7,244 nucleotides of DNA from a bacterium (GCA_009919365.1 RGBZ01000040.1:1-7244); one strand, 5' to 3'; numbered from the stretch's first letter, positions 1-4,633 are shown. A program made the numbers and translations. Notes: generated by a model from the letters alone, not told the origin.

Positions 1-6
1 AAGGGA

Positions 7-306
7 ATGATCGAAGGAAAGCATTACAGGGTTCTCAACCCAAAGCGGGCGGACGGCGATCTCCGCATCCCAGGCGTCATGGCGATCGCCTGGACGGACG
101 GCCTCATCGGCAGTGAGGTGACCTGCGTGCGCACCCGTCCATCCCGAGCTGCGCAGCTGGGTGAGGTGGGATGCCGTGAGTTTACTTTCGTCATCAGCTT
201 CGGCGGCTACCCGCACGCGTTCAGCGTGATGGGCGCGACAGACGATGAGATCGAGCAGCGTCTGGGCGAGCAGTTCGAGGTCCTCGAGGCGGACGACGGC
301 GCCTGA
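7..306 (+). CDS. Small protein of unknown function (99 aa)
   Basis: I do not recognise this protein. It starts with MIEGKHYRVLNP, has a probable beta-rich middle (CREFTFVISFGGYPHAF, residues 56-72) and ends in an acidic segment with a likely helix (residues 78-99). There is no signal peptide or membrane segment. Third codon positions are mostly G or C, as in the neighbours. Only six bases (AAGGGA) precede the ATG in the window. Elsewhere here the -10 box ends exactly six bases before a leaderless ATG, so the window may begin just after this gene's own -10 box; that is inference. An SD role for AGGGA is unlikely because it touches the ATG. The gene ends in TGA 18 bases before the P1 -35 box. 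Confidence 0.75.
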   Translation: MIEGKHYRVLNPKRADGDLRIPGVMAIAWTDGLIGSEVTCVRTRPSRAAQLGEVGCREFTFVISFGGYPHAFSVMGATDDEIEQRLGEQFEVLEADDGA

Positions 307-323
307 GAATGTTGTGACATCCC

Positions 324-352
324 GTGCAACCATGCTAGGCCTGTGGTAATCT
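324..352 (+). promoter_or_regulatory. Promoter P1 (GTGCAA / 17 bp / TAATCT)
   Basis: The -35 box GTGCAA is at 324-329, preceded by CCC. The -10 box TAATCT is at 347-352, preceded by CTGTGG, which gives a TGn extended -10. Predicted transcription starts near 359, leaving a leader of about 21 nt that holds the SD of the gene at 380. Confidence 0.8.
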
Positions 353-379
353 ATAAGGACGAAGGAGACAGGGAAGAAG

Positions 380-754
380 ATGCGAATGAGCAACAACACT
401 GCAGCGAATCTGGACAAGAACGATGTCGTCCATTACCTCATTCAGGACGTGTACACCGAGGAGTTCCTGGTGGCACACGAGGACGACGAGTTCGGTGGAG
501 ACCAGTGGGCACAGCTCGACGTCGACGCAGAGGACATCGGAAGCGCTTCTTACCTCGAGGAGGAGGTCGATCCCGGCGCTCTGTTCTCGTCTCACAGGGA
601 GGCGCTCGAGGTCGCCCAGGTCCTCATGGAGGTCCTCAAGGAGCGATTCCCGGGCGAGGAAGTCGAACTCCAGATCGTGAAGGCGCGGACTGTGACGACC
701 ACGAGTGCTGCAGCGACGTGTGCGACGACTCCTGCGCGGACGGCAACGCTCTGA
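380..754 (+). CDS. Acidic protein with apparent frame switch near its 3' end (124 aa as read)
   Basis: Unknown function. The first 100 or so residues are acidic with a likely C-terminal helix (HREALEVAQVLMEVLKERFP). The start at 380 (MRMSNN) follows GGAG at 363-366 and a second purine-rich run nearer the ATG; an alternative ATG lies at 386. P1 drives it with a short leader. After codon CGG at 686-688 this frame turns into a Thr/Ala-rich tail (TVTTTSAAATCATTPARTAT) with poor third-position GC, whereas the -1 frame becomes strongly GC3-biased and stays open to TGA at 826-828. If reading slips by -1 there, the product is about 149 residues with a Cys-rich, then Lys/Arg-rich tail. A missing base in the assembly would look the same. 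The N-terminal part is confident; the true C terminus is not. Confidence 0.7.
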   Translation: MRMSNNTAANLDKNDVVHYLIQDVYTEEFLVAHEDDEFGGDQWAQLDVDAEDIGSASYLEEEVDPGALFSSHREALEVAQVLMEVLKERFPGEEVELQIVKARTVTTTSAAATCATTPARTATL

Positions 755-828
755 ACGACGACGAGGTCGACAGCGAGCCCCCGCGCCGCGAGCGCTCGAA
801 GAAGCCCTCCTCAAAGAAGCGACGCTGA
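688..828 (+). other. -1 frame continuation: Cys-rich and basic tail
   Basis: Read in the -1 frame relative to the gene at 380, this stretch encodes 46 residues: a cluster DCDDHECCSDVCDDSC (C-x4-CC-x3-C-x3-C) followed by an acidic linker and a basic tail ending SKKPSSKKRR. Third positions are almost all G or C, unlike the overlapping frame, so this is very probably translated. It has no ATG of its own. A GTG at 718 could start a 36-residue peptide, but no good SD precedes it and it would leave 689-717 unexplained. A ribosomal frameshift or a one-base assembly error explains it best. The Cys cluster could bind metal; that is speculative. Confidence 0.6.
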
Positions 829-839
829 CACGACACTGC

Positions 840-870
840 CGGGTCCCGTGAAAAAAGATCGCGGGACCCG
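840..870 (+). terminator. 9-bp hairpin abutting the P2 -35 box
   Basis: The arms CGGGTCCCG (840-848) and CGGGACCCG (862-870) are perfectly complementary. The 13-nt loop contains six A. No T-tract follows, so any termination would be hairpin-only. The last base of the 3' arm is the first base of the P2 -35 box, so folding of upstream RNA and the downstream promoter share sequence. Confidence 0.6.
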
Positions 871-898
871 TGCAATACCTCCCGGTCTGTGGTATTCT
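870..898 (+). promoter_or_regulatory. Promoter P2 (GTGCAA / 17 bp / TATTCT), leaderless
   Basis: The -35 box is at 870-875 and the -10 box TATTCT at 893-898, preceded by TGTGG. The ATG at 905 follows after six bases (AAGACC), so the predicted transcript starts at the initiation codon. Confidence 0.85.
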
Positions 899-904
899 AA
901 GACC

Positions 905-1150
905 ATGGAGAACAACGACAAGATGCCTCAAATCGGCGACTCTGCTCCCCTCTACCTCTGCGGCGACTGGTACGACCACGTCATCATCGAGGTGCACAGC
1001 GCGACCCGCATCGTCGTGGCGCAGGGCTCCACGATCGACACCGCTTTCGGTCCCAAGGAGATCGTCACGCGTCGCCCGAAGTCGGGCCAGTGGGTGGCCC
1101 TGGGCAAGACCCGTCAGCAGGCCGGCTACCACTCGGTCTACGCCCGCTAA
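905..1150 (+). CDS. Small phage protein, probable beta-rich fold (81 aa)
   Basis: The start is set by P2: the ATG lies six bases after the -10 box and no SD is present, so the mRNA should be leaderless. An upstream in-frame ATG at 848 lies inside the hairpin and before the promoter, and was rejected. The protein opens MENNDKMPQIGD and is predicted mostly beta (LYLCGDWYDHVIIEVHSATR, residues 16-35). It ends with VTRRPKSGQWVALGK (54-68) and GYHSVYAR. The pattern VT-x-R-x-x-G-x-W-V followed by GY resembles, from memory, a recurrent small phage protein family of unknown role; I cannot confirm this without a search. It stops with TAA, which runs into an A-tract upstream of P3. Confidence 0.85.
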   Translation: MENNDKMPQIGDSAPLYLCGDWYDHVIIEVHSATRIVVAQGSTIDTAFGPKEIVTRRPKSGQWVALGKTRQQAGYHSVYAR

Positions 1151-1168
1151 AAAAAAGTGAACCACGCT

Positions 1169-1197
1169 GTGCAAGTTCCCGGCGGCCGTGGTATCCT
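1169..1197 (+). promoter_or_regulatory. Promoter P3 (GTGCAA / 17 bp / TATCCT), leadered
   Basis: The -35 box is at 1169-1174 and the -10 box TATCCT at 1192-1197. Unlike most copies, the ATG (1251) lies 53 nt beyond the -10 box. It drives the four-gene unit 1251-2360. Confidence 0.85.
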
Positions 1198-1223
1198 AAT
1201 CAAGTAACGGACAACGAACCAAC
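1188..1223 (+). repeat. Leader block shared by P3 and P6, copy 1
   Basis: These 36 bases match 2769-2804 with a single difference (A at 1198, T at 2779). The block covers GTGGTATCCT of the promoter and 25 identical bases (ATCAAGTAAC...CCAAC) of the 5' leader. The SD regions that follow are not identical, so the conserved part is specific to the early leader. It could be an RNA element or a protein-binding site. Confidence 0.85.
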
Positions 1224-1250
1224 GATCATCGGACTGAAAGGGACAAGACA

Positions 1251-1574
1251 ATGACGAAGCGCAACTCAACCTACACCCTCTCCTCGAAGCCCTGCGACAT
1301 CGAGTACCGCATGAAGCGTGCGGTCGACCTCGCCGAGCGGCTCGAGGCGTGCCTCCGCTCCATCGACCCGGCGGTCTTCCCGGAGGGGACGCTCGCGGCG
1401 CTCACGGAGCAGGCGTCGGCCCTCGTGGCAGCAACGTCGGGCACTCGATCCGGCGCGCCCACCAAGCGCGTCCACACCCGCCGCAAGGGCGTGGAGGCCC
1501 AGCCTGTCGTGGAGACGGCCCCGTCGGAGACCCAGGAGGTCACCTTCGTCGAGGAGGACCTCGCGGCGGAGTGA
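1251..1574 (+). CDS. Paralogue of the gene at 5242; unknown function (107 aa)
   Basis: First gene of the P3 operon. The ATG at 1251 follows a leader of roughly 47 nt with the weak purine site AAAGGGA at 1237-1243. The protein has a helical N-terminal half, then a low-complexity linker with KR-x3-RR (residues 71-77) and an acidic end. Residues 16-58 align without gaps to residues 14-56 of the protein at 5242: DI-x2-R-x2-RA-x2-L, then SIDPA, then L-x-E-x2-SAL, 16 of 43 identical by hand count. The basic stretch and EA that follow also correspond. The two genes are therefore duplicates despite different promoter types (leadered here, leaderless there). No catalytic motif is visible; a small helical binding protein is possible. 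Confidence 0.85.
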   Translation: MTKRNSTYTLSSKPCDIEYRMKRAVDLAERLEACLRSIDPAVFPEGTLAALTEQASALVAATSGTRSGAPTKRVHTRRKGVEAQPVVETAPSETQEVTFVEEDLAAE

Positions 1575-1582
1575 GGTGGACC

Positions 1583-1810
1583 ATGGAAGGAGTCGCACCG
1601 GGATCGATCCGAACTTTTGTCAGGGACACCTATCTCTACAGACAGGACGCCGACGGATCGGTCACGGTCGACCTCGAACATGAGATCCTGGCGAGGAAGG
1701 GCGATCCTGTCCTCGTAGTGGGCGAGTTCGGAGTCTACGTCGACTTTCTCTTCAAGGGCGACGTGTTCACCTGCAGGTCAACGGTCCTGCGGAATGCCGA
1801 GGAGGTCTGA
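1583..1810 (+). CDS. Small protein of unknown function (75 aa)
   Basis: Second gene of the P3 operon, eight bases after the previous stop. The start at 1583 is set by GAGGTG at 1573-1578, which overlaps the upstream TGA and suggests translational coupling. The open frame extends back to 1349, but that part overlaps the gene at 1251 and is a shadow. The protein (MEGVAPGSIRTFVRDTYLYR...) looks beta-rich: GSVTVDLEHEIL, DPVLVVGEFGVYVDFLF and a C-terminal TCRSTVLRNAEEV give alternating hydrophobic strands, consistent with a small barrel. I do not recognise a family. Its last codons contain the SD of the next gene. Confidence 0.8.
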   Translation: MEGVAPGSIRTFVRDTYLYRQDADGSVTVDLEHEILARKGDPVLVVGEFGVYVDFLFKGDVFTCRSTVLRNAEEV

Positions 1811-1811
1811 G

Positions 1812-2225
1812 ATGGGCTCTAACTACTGGGGCACCGCCACCCACTTCAGGCTGCCCGTCCAGGCGATCCGGGAGGTGGAGGAGCTCGTCCGCAAGCAGCA
1901 ACGGATTGCTGCGATCAAGATCATCCGCACCCACACCGGTTGTGGCCTCGCCGAGGCGAAGGCTGCTGTCGAGCGGATCGACGGCCGTGAGCCCAACGGT
2001 CCCAGGCTCCTCCCATTCCTGGAGATCAAGTCCATCGTGATCAACACCGGCGACGGCGACGTGACCGTGGACCTGGAGGGCCTGCAGCTGATGGGCCTCA
2101 TGCAGCTCGAGCGACTTGGACTGGAGGAGTGCCGCAGGATCCTGGACCTCGTCGCTGCGATCGAGGCGTGGCGGGACCAGGGACTCACAGCGGACAACAA
2201 GGCTTCTAAGTCGTATCAGGAGTAA
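1812..2225 (+). CDS. Protein with ribosomal L7/L12 C-terminal-like motif (137 aa)
   Basis: Third gene of the P3 operon. The start at 1812 follows AGGAGGT (1800-1806), the best SD in the window, with a five-base gap; an in-frame ATG at 1794 precedes that SD and was rejected. Residues 25-56 contain RIAAIKIIRTHTGCGLAEAK and AVE, which matches the helix-turn-helix core of the L7/L12 C-terminal domain (consensus like K-x-x-IK-x-x-R-x-x-T-G-x-G-L-x-EAK-x-x-V-E). In ribosomes this face binds translation factors. Similar segments also occur in small actinobacterial and phage proteins of unknown role. The rest (VTVDLEGLQLMGLMQLERLG and a C-terminal helix) is unfamiliar. Whether it touches the ribosome is inference. 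Confidence 0.85.
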   Translation: MGSNYWGTATHFRLPVQAIREVEELVRKQQRIAAIKIIRTHTGCGLAEAKAAVERIDGREPNGPRLLPFLEIKSIVINTGDGDVTVDLEGLQLMGLMQLERLGLEECRRILDLVAAIEAWRDQGLTADNKASKSYQE

Positions 2226-2231
2226 TACACT

Positions 2232-2360
2232 GTGGAAATCATCTGGATCATCTTCCTGCTGTGCACGATCGTGGCACTTCTCCCGGCAGCTGGGTTCATC
2301 ATCGCGATCCTCATCTTCGGCAAGATCGTCGAGTGGCTCTTCGGCGGCGGAAGCAAGTAA
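2232..2360 (+). CDS. Tiny membrane protein (42 aa), GTG start
   Basis: Fourth gene of the P3 operon, short enough to be missed by usual length cutoffs. The GTG at 2232 follows AGGAG (2218-2222), which overlaps the end of the upstream gene, with a nine-base gap. The product begins MEIIWIIFLLCTIVALLPAA and continues GFIIAILIFGKIVEWLF, so residues 3-29 or so form a long hydrophobic segment kinked at PAAG, then an amphipathic end and a GGGSK tail. It is a single transmembrane helix or a tight hairpin. Function is unknown; nothing shows it to be a holin. It stops with TAA inside the A-tract upstream of P4. Confidence 0.8.
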   Translation: MEIIWIIFLLCTIVALLPAAGFIIAILIFGKIVEWLFGGGSK

Positions 2361-2376
2361 AAAAGTTGAGGATCCC

Positions 2377-2405
2377 GTGCAACCACCCAGACGTTGTGGT
2401 ATTCT
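2377..2405 (+). promoter_or_regulatory. Promoter P4 (GTGCAA / 17 bp / TATTCT), leaderless
   Basis: The -35 box is at 2377-2382, preceded by CCC, and the -10 box TATTCT at 2400-2405, preceded by TGTGG. ATG 2412 follows after six bases (AAGACC), the same gap as at P2. Confidence 0.85.
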
Positions 2406-2411
2406 AAGACC

Positions 2412-2639
2412 ATGGAGATCAACAACGAAACGCTGAAGGCACACTACATCCTCTACATCCCCGCAGCACGGACCTACGACGGCCGCTCGCTGTACGCGGT
2501 CTTCGGTGAGACCGGGCGTAGACTCGCTGAGGACGGTGATCTACCCCGATTCCTCAGGGTCAATGACGTGGGTGAGTGGACGGGCCACAGCACGAAGTAC
2601 ATCGATAACCCAGCCACCTCCCAGGGACGGATGGTCTGA
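2412..2639 (+). CDS. Small protein of unknown function (75 aa)
   Basis: Unrecognised. The start is fixed by P4, six bases after the -10 box, with no SD; an upstream in-frame ATG at 2394 lies between the -35 and -10 boxes and cannot be used. The protein begins MEINNETLKAHYILYIPAAR and has a likely beta N-terminal half (HYILYIPAARTYDGRSLYAVF), a short polar helix and a polar C terminus (STKYIDNPATSQGRMV). There is no membrane segment. The early codons are A-rich, like most leaderless genes here. It ends in TGA, five bases before the P5 -35 box. Confidence 0.8.
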   Translation: MEINNETLKAHYILYIPAARTYDGRSLYAVFGETGRRLAEDGDLPRFLRVNDVGEWTGHSTKYIDNPATSQGRMV

Positions 2640-2644
2640 CTCCC

Positions 2645-2674
2645 GTGCAATGGTCGAGCCCGCTGTGGTACAGT
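2645..2674 (+). promoter_or_regulatory. Orphan promoter P5 (GTGCAA / 18 bp / TACAGT)
   Basis: The -35 box is at 2645-2650, preceded by CCC, and the -10 box TACAGT at 2669-2674, preceded by TGTGG. It is the only forward copy with an 18-bp spacer and no ATG-started gene follows. Transcription from about 2681 would enter the tandem repeats and reach P6. A GTG at 2692 opens a 24-codon frame to TAG at 2764-2766, which encodes VRNS repeats; I do not call it a gene. Confidence 0.65.
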
Positions 2675-2679
2675 GAGGG

Positions 2680-2740
2680 GCTCCCATTAGCGTGAGAAAT
2701 AGTGTCACAATTAGCGTGAGAAATAGTGTGAGAAATAGTG
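2680..2740 (+). repeat. 12-bp periodic tandem repeats upstream of the RadA-like gene
   Basis: GTGAGAAATAGTG occurs at 2692-2704, 2716-2728 and 2728-2740, with starts 24 and 12 bases apart. The intervening 12-mer GTCACAATTAGC (2704-2715) resembles the preceding GCTCCCATTAGC (2680-2691), so the units read B-A-B-A-A with a strict 12-base period. The stretch is AT-rich against GC-rich surroundings and lies between the P5 -10 box and the P6 -35 box. Array-like operator sites or iterons are possible; function is inferred only. Confidence 0.8.
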
Positions 2741-2749
2741 CGACGCAAC

Positions 2750-2778
2750 GTGCAACGCACTGGTAGCTGTGGTATCCT
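2750..2778 (+). promoter_or_regulatory. Promoter P6 (GTGCAA / 17 bp / TATCCT), leadered
   Basis: The -35 box is at 2750-2755 and the -10 box TATCCT at 2773-2778, preceded by TGTGG. The tandem repeats end ten bases upstream of the -35 box. The ATG at 2825 lies 46 nt beyond the -10 box, giving a leader of about 40 nt. Confidence 0.85.
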
Positions 2779-2804
2779 TATCAAGTAACGGACAACGAAC
2801 CAAC
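2769..2804 (+). repeat. Leader block shared by P3 and P6, copy 2
   Basis: Matches 1188-1223 at 35 of 36 positions. It includes the end of the spacer, the -10 box and 25 bases of leader. Outside this block the spacers and the SD-proximal leader parts differ, so conservation is confined to the -10 and early leader. Confidence 0.85.
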
Positions 2805-2824
2805 ACTCGAAGGAAGACCAACTC

Positions 2825-3574
2825 ATGAAGCTCAACGTCCGCAACGACTCCATCGACTTCGGCACCAACATCCTCACGGTCGAGGTTCCCAAGGCACTGC
2901 GGAACAAGGTGAAGTCGGGCATCGAGTACGTGGACGGCGCACTCGGCGGCGAGGGGTTCACGCCCAGCCAGGTCGTCCTCTTCACCGGCACGCCCGGCGC
3001 GGGCAAGACCACCATGACCCTCACGATGGCTGACCGGCTCACGAAGGGCGGAGCGGTCGTCGTGTTCAACACCGCCGAGGAAAGCCTCTTCCAGGTGAAG
3101 CTCATCGCGGAGCGCCTCTGCCTCAAGTCCGGCTTCGCGGTCGGCCAGGAGACCCACGTCCCCACGCTCCTCCAGAAGTGCGACGAGCTCCGGGCGAAGA
3201 ACCCCGGCAAGCCCTTCTTCCTCATCGTCGACTCGCTCCAGTGCATGGACGACGGTCACTACAACGACGGACAGACGAACTCGCAGTCGCCTGTGCGCGC
3301 GCTCGGACTCATCACCGACTGGTGCAAGTCCAACTACTCCAATGCGGTCGTCATCGGCCAGGTCACGAAGGACGGCAAGATGGCCGGCAGCCAGAAGCTC
3401 AAGCACATGGTCGACGCCATGATGGAGCTGAGCATCGAGGAGAAGGACGAGGACCTCCGAGGCTGCCGGGTCCTCCAGACGGTGAAGAACCGCTTCGGTG
3501 GCTGCGGCCACACCTTCTACCTCGCCATGGAGCCCAAGGGCTTCAAGGTGGTGGCCAAGGTCTCGGCCTCCTGA
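2825..3574 (+). CDS. RadA/Sms-like RecA-fold ATPase, core domain only (249 aa)
   Basis: A P-loop ATPase of the RecA fold most like bacterial RadA/Sms, which helps process recombination intermediates by branch migration. Visible motifs in order: Walker A GTPGAGKTT (55-63); NTAEESLFQVKLIAERL (82-98), matching the RadA GEES-QV-RA-RL segment; Walker B FFLIVDSLQ (131-139); GQVTKDGKMAGSQKLKHMVD (178-197), matching RadA GHVTKEG-AGP-LEHMVD; and KNRFG (221-225), the RadA signature. RadA proteins are usually about 450 residues, with an N-terminal four-Cys zinc finger and a C-terminal Lon-like domain. Both are absent here: about 40 residues precede the ATPase core and 25 follow KNRFG. The ATG at 2825 follows AAGGA (2810-2814) after a ten-base gap. 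P6 drives it, downstream of the 12-bp repeats, and a strong hairpin follows. It may act in phage recombination or replication. Confidence 0.92.
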   Translation: MKLNVRNDSIDFGTNILTVEVPKALRNKVKSGIEYVDGALGGEGFTPSQVVLFTGTPGAGKTTMTLTMADRLTKGGAVVVFNTAEESLFQVKLIAERLCLKSGFAVGQETHVPTLLQKCDELRAKNPGKPFFLIVDSLQCMDDGHYNDGQTNSQSPVRALGLITDWCKSNYSNAVVIGQVTKDGKMAGSQKLKHMVDAMMELSIEEKDEDLRGCRVLQTVKNRFGGCGHTFYLAMEPKGFKVVAKVSAS

Positions 3575-3596
3575 GGCTGTAGCACGGCGCTCCAGG

Positions 3597-3622
3597 GCGG
3601 TCACCCCGTGAGGGGTGGCCGC
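3597..3622 (+). terminator. Strong hairpin after the RadA-like gene
   Basis: An 11-bp stem (3597-3607 with 3612-3622, one G-U pair) closes a GTGA tetraloop of the GNRA type. An outer CGGCG/CGCCG pair at 3585-3589 and 3625-3629 could extend it. No T-tract follows directly. It sits 22 bases after the stop codon, as expected for a GC-rich, hairpin-only terminator. Confidence 0.7.
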
Positions 3623-3641
3623 GTCGCCGTTCCACCAACAC

Positions 3642-3671
3642 AGGATAGGCGCGCGCGCGGCGGGCTTGCAC
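3642..3671 (-). promoter_or_regulatory. Reverse-strand copy of the promoter cassette
   Basis: On the - strand, GTGCAA (3671-3666) is followed by an 18-bp GC-rich spacer and TATCCT (3647-3642), the same -10 box as P3 and P6. Transcription would start near 3635 and run leftwards through the hairpin at 3622-3597 into the 3' end of the RadA-like gene as antisense. No convincing reverse gene follows. The spacer contains an alternating GC run (3649-3659). Confidence 0.5.
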
Positions 3672-3681
3672 GCACGGCGGG

Positions 3682-3698
3682 CAAAAAACTTTTTTTGT
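3682..3698. other. A6-C-T7 tract upstream of P7
   Basis: CAAAAAACTTTTTTTG is nearly self-complementary and lies eight bases upstream of the P7 -35 box. It contains T- and A-runs on both strands, so it could aid termination in either direction or act as an UP-like element for P7. No clear GC stem immediately precedes it. Confidence 0.4.
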
Positions 3699-3705
3699 GG
3701 TTCCC

Positions 3706-3734
3706 GTGCACCCACCGCGCGCCTGTGGTATTCT
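3706..3734 (+). promoter_or_regulatory. Promoter P7 (GTGCAC / 17 bp / TATTCT), leaderless
   Basis: The -35 box GTGCAC (3706-3711) is the only forward copy deviating from GTGCAA; CCC precedes it. The -10 box TATTCT is at 3729-3734 after TGTGG. ATG 3741 follows after six bases. It is the last copy of the TGTGG class. Confidence 0.8.
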
Positions 3735-3740
3735 AACACC

Positions 3741-3986
3741 ATGGACGCCAACACCTACTACACCAAGAAGCACGCCCTCTGCCTCGAGCTCGCCAACGCG
3801 ATCGGGTCCGCCTTCCCCGCCTTCCTCCGCCTTCAGGAGCACGAGCTCAAGTTCCACGGGGTCGAGGACAACCAGGACCCGGATGTCCGGCTCATCGGCA
3901 TGGAGCTGCTCAACCTCATCGTGAACGCGGACGGGCTCTCCGACGCCGTCGAGCCGCTCGCCCAGGCAGCAGCCCGGGCCCGCTGA
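3741..3986 (+). CDS. Small helical protein of unknown function (81 aa)
   Basis: The start is fixed by P7 at six bases from the -10 box, with no SD; longer in-frame versions starting upstream run through the promoter and were rejected. The protein opens MDANTYYTKKHALCLELANA and appears all-helical: residues 4-34 form one or two helices, GVEDNQDPDVR makes an acidic turn, and LIGMELLNLIVNADGLSDAV plus an Ala/Arg tail (QAAARAR) complete it. No membrane segment or catalytic motif is visible. It stops with TGA inside CTGAAAAAAGTTTGGGGG, the same intergenic stretch found after the gene at 4069. Confidence 0.82.
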   Translation: MDANTYYTKKHALCLELANAIGSAFPAFLRLQEHELKFHGVEDNQDPDVRLIGMELLNLIVNADGLSDAVEPLAQAAARAR

Positions 3987-4004
3987 AAAAAGTTTGGGGG
4001 TCCC

Positions 4005-4033
4005 GTGCAAGCGGGGCGCAGCTGAGGTAGATT
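4005..4033 (+). promoter_or_regulatory. Promoter P8 (GTGCAA / 17 bp / TAGATT), leadered
   Basis: The -35 box is at 4005-4010, preceded by CCC, and the -10 box TAGATT at 4028-4033, preceded by CTGAGG. It is the first copy of the CTGAGG class. ATG 4069 lies 35 nt further, so a leader of about 30 nt with an SD is expected. Confidence 0.85.
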
Positions 4034-4068
4034 AGGCAGGTAGGAAACAGGAACAAGGGAGATATCAG

Positions 4069-4278
4069 ATGGCGAACATGTCGTACTGCCGCTTCGAGAA
4101 CACGAGCCGTGACCTCCGCGACTGCGTCGCCGCGCTGGATGAGCTGGCTGACGGCGCCGAGTTCATCCGACCCCTGTCGACCTCCGAGCGTCAGTCCGCG
4201 GACTGGATGGTCAAGCTCTGCCAGCGATACCTCGAGCTCCACGGCGAGCTGGTCCAGAGCGAGTCAGAGGCCCGCTGA
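4069..4278 (+). CDS. MSYCRFENT-type small phage protein (69 aa)
   Basis: It begins MANMSYCRFENTSRDLRDCV. From memory, openings of the form MSYCRF-x-NT-x-x-DL-x-DC recur in small phage proteins of unknown function; a search would settle this. Two Cys (7 and 19) lie in this block and a third (51) follows in KLCQRYLELHGELV, with an otherwise helical, acidic remainder. Start 4069 follows GGGAG (4057-4061) after a seven-base gap. The gene is one of four with a clear leader behind the common promoter, so it uses SD-led initiation among leaderless neighbours. Its stop and A-tract (CTGAAAAAAGTTTGGGGG) are identical to those of the upstream gene. Confidence 0.85.
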   Translation: MANMSYCRFENTSRDLRDCVAALDELADGAEFIRPLSTSERQSADWMVKLCQRYLELHGELVQSESEAR

Positions 4279-4296
4279 AAAAAGTTTGGGGGTCCC

Positions 4297-4325
4297 GTGC
4301 AATCCACTCCCACCTGAGGTACAAG
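4297..4325 (+). promoter_or_regulatory. Promoter P9 (GTGCAA / 17 bp / TACAAG), leaderless
   Basis: The -35 box is at 4297-4302, preceded by CCC, and the -10 box TACAAG at 4320-4325, preceded by CTGAGG. ATG 4332 follows after six bases. The -10 box lacks the final T, a weak match to TATAAT. Confidence 0.8.
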
Positions 4326-4331
4326 AAGAAC

Positions 4332-4616
4332 ATGAACAACAACATCGAGATCGTTCGCAGCGCGCTCAACACCGTCTTCGGCAACCGGGTCGGCCGGCAG
4401 CAGATCGAGGAGGCCACGTTCACGGGCCGCGAGGACCCGGGCGGCTGGGCACCCCGAGCGCAGGTCGTCATCCACACCGAGCGCGGCATCCCGGCCCTCC
4501 GGTACGACAGCCAGGCAATCGTGGCGGCCTGGGACCGCGTGAACGACGTTCTCGCGGAGCACGATCTCTTCTGCGAGCCCATCAACGGGGCGATCGTGGC
4601 GGTCTACAACGCCTGA
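4332..4616 (+). CDS. Small protein of unknown function (94 aa)
   Basis: Leaderless start behind P9: the ATG is six bases from the -10 box, there is no SD, and the opening is A-rich (MNNNIEIVRSALNTVFGNR). Predicted helix at residues 4-16, a central strand (RAQVVIHTERG), then a helix (SQAIVAAWDRVNDVLAEHD) and a final strand (GAIVAVYNA), suggesting a compact alpha/beta domain. The family is not recognised, and no Cys cluster, membrane segment or nucleotide-binding motif is visible. It ends in TGA within CTGAAAAAAGTTC, directly upstream of P10. Confidence 0.82.
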   Translation: MNNNIEIVRSALNTVFGNRVGRQQIEEATFTGREDPGGWAPRAQVVIHTERGIPALRYDSQAIVAAWDRVNDVLAEHDLFCEPINGAIVAVYNA

Positions 4617-4633
4617 AAAAAGTTCTGAGTCCC

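Noticed and set aside
343..687. Forward frame from GTG 343 as one gene to 828
   Set aside because: It starts inside the P1 spacer, and up to about 687 its translation is a shadow of the gene at 380. Only the part after 688 looks coding.
1794..1811. Earlier ATG at 1794 for the L7/L12-like protein
   Set aside because: The perfect SD at 1800-1806 lies between it and ATG 1812, so 1812 is the start.
2680..2740. CRISPR array
   Set aside because: Units are 12 bases, directly adjacent and without unique spacers of typical length.
2692..2766. GTG-started 24-residue VRNS-repeat peptide
   Set aside because: It is simply the translation of the 12-base repeats, has no SD inside the predicted RNA and overlaps the P6 -35 box; kept only as a possibility.
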